A stretch of DNA of 64,000 bases, from assembly GCA_023079485.1 (NCBI GenBank), contig CM041084.1, forward strand, positions 22,348,609 through 22,412,608, in the 5' to 3' direction. A program made the translations under genes and the position numbers. Shown in pieces: positions 63,556 to 64,000 of the stretch. Position 1 is the stretch's first letter. Every line of letters starts with the position of its first letter. Under the pieces are notes generated by a model. The model searched no databases, had not been told where the DNA came from, and saw nothing but the letters and a program-made list of their open reading frames with translations. Source of the stretch: Archilochus colubris. Taxonomy: Eukaryota > Chordata > Aves > Apodiformes > Trochilidae.

Positions 63556-64000
63556 ATCTGTAGCAAAAACAAATTTGCTTTTTCATAATCTCCTGGCATT
63601 GCATATCTGCTGCCAAAGATGTCTCTGGAGTGTTCCAGATGAGTCCGTAGAAAGCAGTTTCTACCATAAAACTTTTAGAGTCTTTAAGGATGGAAGGAGC
63701 AGTTTGCACTGTTTTTATGTGGACATGATGCCCAATTATTGTTTGGCACTACAACTTTCAATTGAAATTAAATTTTTTTAAGTCTTTTCTTAGTTTTTTT
63801 GTGGTTTTAACTTGCTCCCCATATCTGCTGTTCATCTCTCGTGCCTCCTAGGAGCTGTTAATGCTTTATGTGAATGCTCTATGTACCTCTTTTCTATTAA
63901 ATGAAAGTTTTTGTTTCCTTTGCCTCCCAAATTTTGATGCAGACTTTTTTTGAAACTGAGTCATTAGAATCTGGTTCTTTTCCAGAGGCCTGGTATTCTA

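Larger units (their letters stand above)
62529..64000 (+). other. CDK14: Start of the next CDK14 intron
   Basis: Sequence after the GTAAGT donor to the window end. I looked for the next CDK14 exon, which would continue PTSPKFGKADSY, and found no such coding in any frame. The stretch is AT-rich, with a perfect 22 bp palindrome at 63534-63555 and otherwise nothing that I recognise. Confidence 0.85.

Noticed and set aside
1..64000. CRISPR array, operon, phage or bacterial system
   Set aside because: No regularly spaced repeats and no prokaryotic gene layout. The window is a vertebrate intron with one exon.

Overview
This 64 kb window is vertebrate nuclear DNA, almost certainly from a bird. It is AT-rich and intron-like, has no operon-style coding, and is sprinkled with CR1 (chicken-repeat-1) LINE copies that carry the typical ATTCTATG-type 3' tails. 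I see no Alu-, B1- or L1-type mammalian repeats. CR1 also occurs in crocodilians and turtles, so bird is an inference. The species cannot be read from this sequence.

The only host-gene exon I can support is a 246 bp coding exon at 62283-62528 on the plus strand. It encodes 82 residues of the N-terminal region of CDK14 (PFTAIRE-1 / PFTK1), a cyclin-Y-dependent, membrane-associated kinase of Wnt signalling. The exon has a clean polypyrimidine-AG acceptor and a GTAAGT donor, and both boundaries are phase 0. The sequence before it (1-62282) is best read as part of one very long upstream CDK14 intron. The sequence after it (62529-64000) is the start of the next intron. Neither the preceding nor the following coding exon is in the window.

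Layout: 1-6.3 kb is plain intron with an AT-rich candidate regulatory block near 2.2-2.6 kb. At 6.3-7.7 kb there is a small repeat cluster: a CR1 scrap, a 0.5 kb antisense CR1, then an LTR-like remnant. 7.8-24 kb is plain intron with an AT-rich microsatellite (9.8 kb), a G-quadruplex motif beside two CACGTG boxes (13.05-13.11 kb) and a possible conserved block (17.8-18.4 kb). An old, decayed CR1 lies at 24.1-25.2 kb, an older MIR-like SINE at 31.1-31.3 kb, and a second CR1 subfamily at 35.2-35.5 kb. At 39.3-41.4 kb sits a young, 5'-truncated CR1 with a 654-codon uninterrupted reverse-transcriptase frame. 41.4-62.3 kb is mostly plain intron with one MIR-like SINE (55.1 kb), a sense CR1 tail (59.5 kb) and several short tandem or inverted repeats.

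I found no RNA gene, CRISPR array, operon or evident novel biological system. The points worth a second look are the near-intact CR1 reverse-transcriptase frame, the G-quadruplex/E-box cluster, a perfect 22 bp palindrome just downstream of the CDK14 exon, and a few candidate conserved non-coding blocks.
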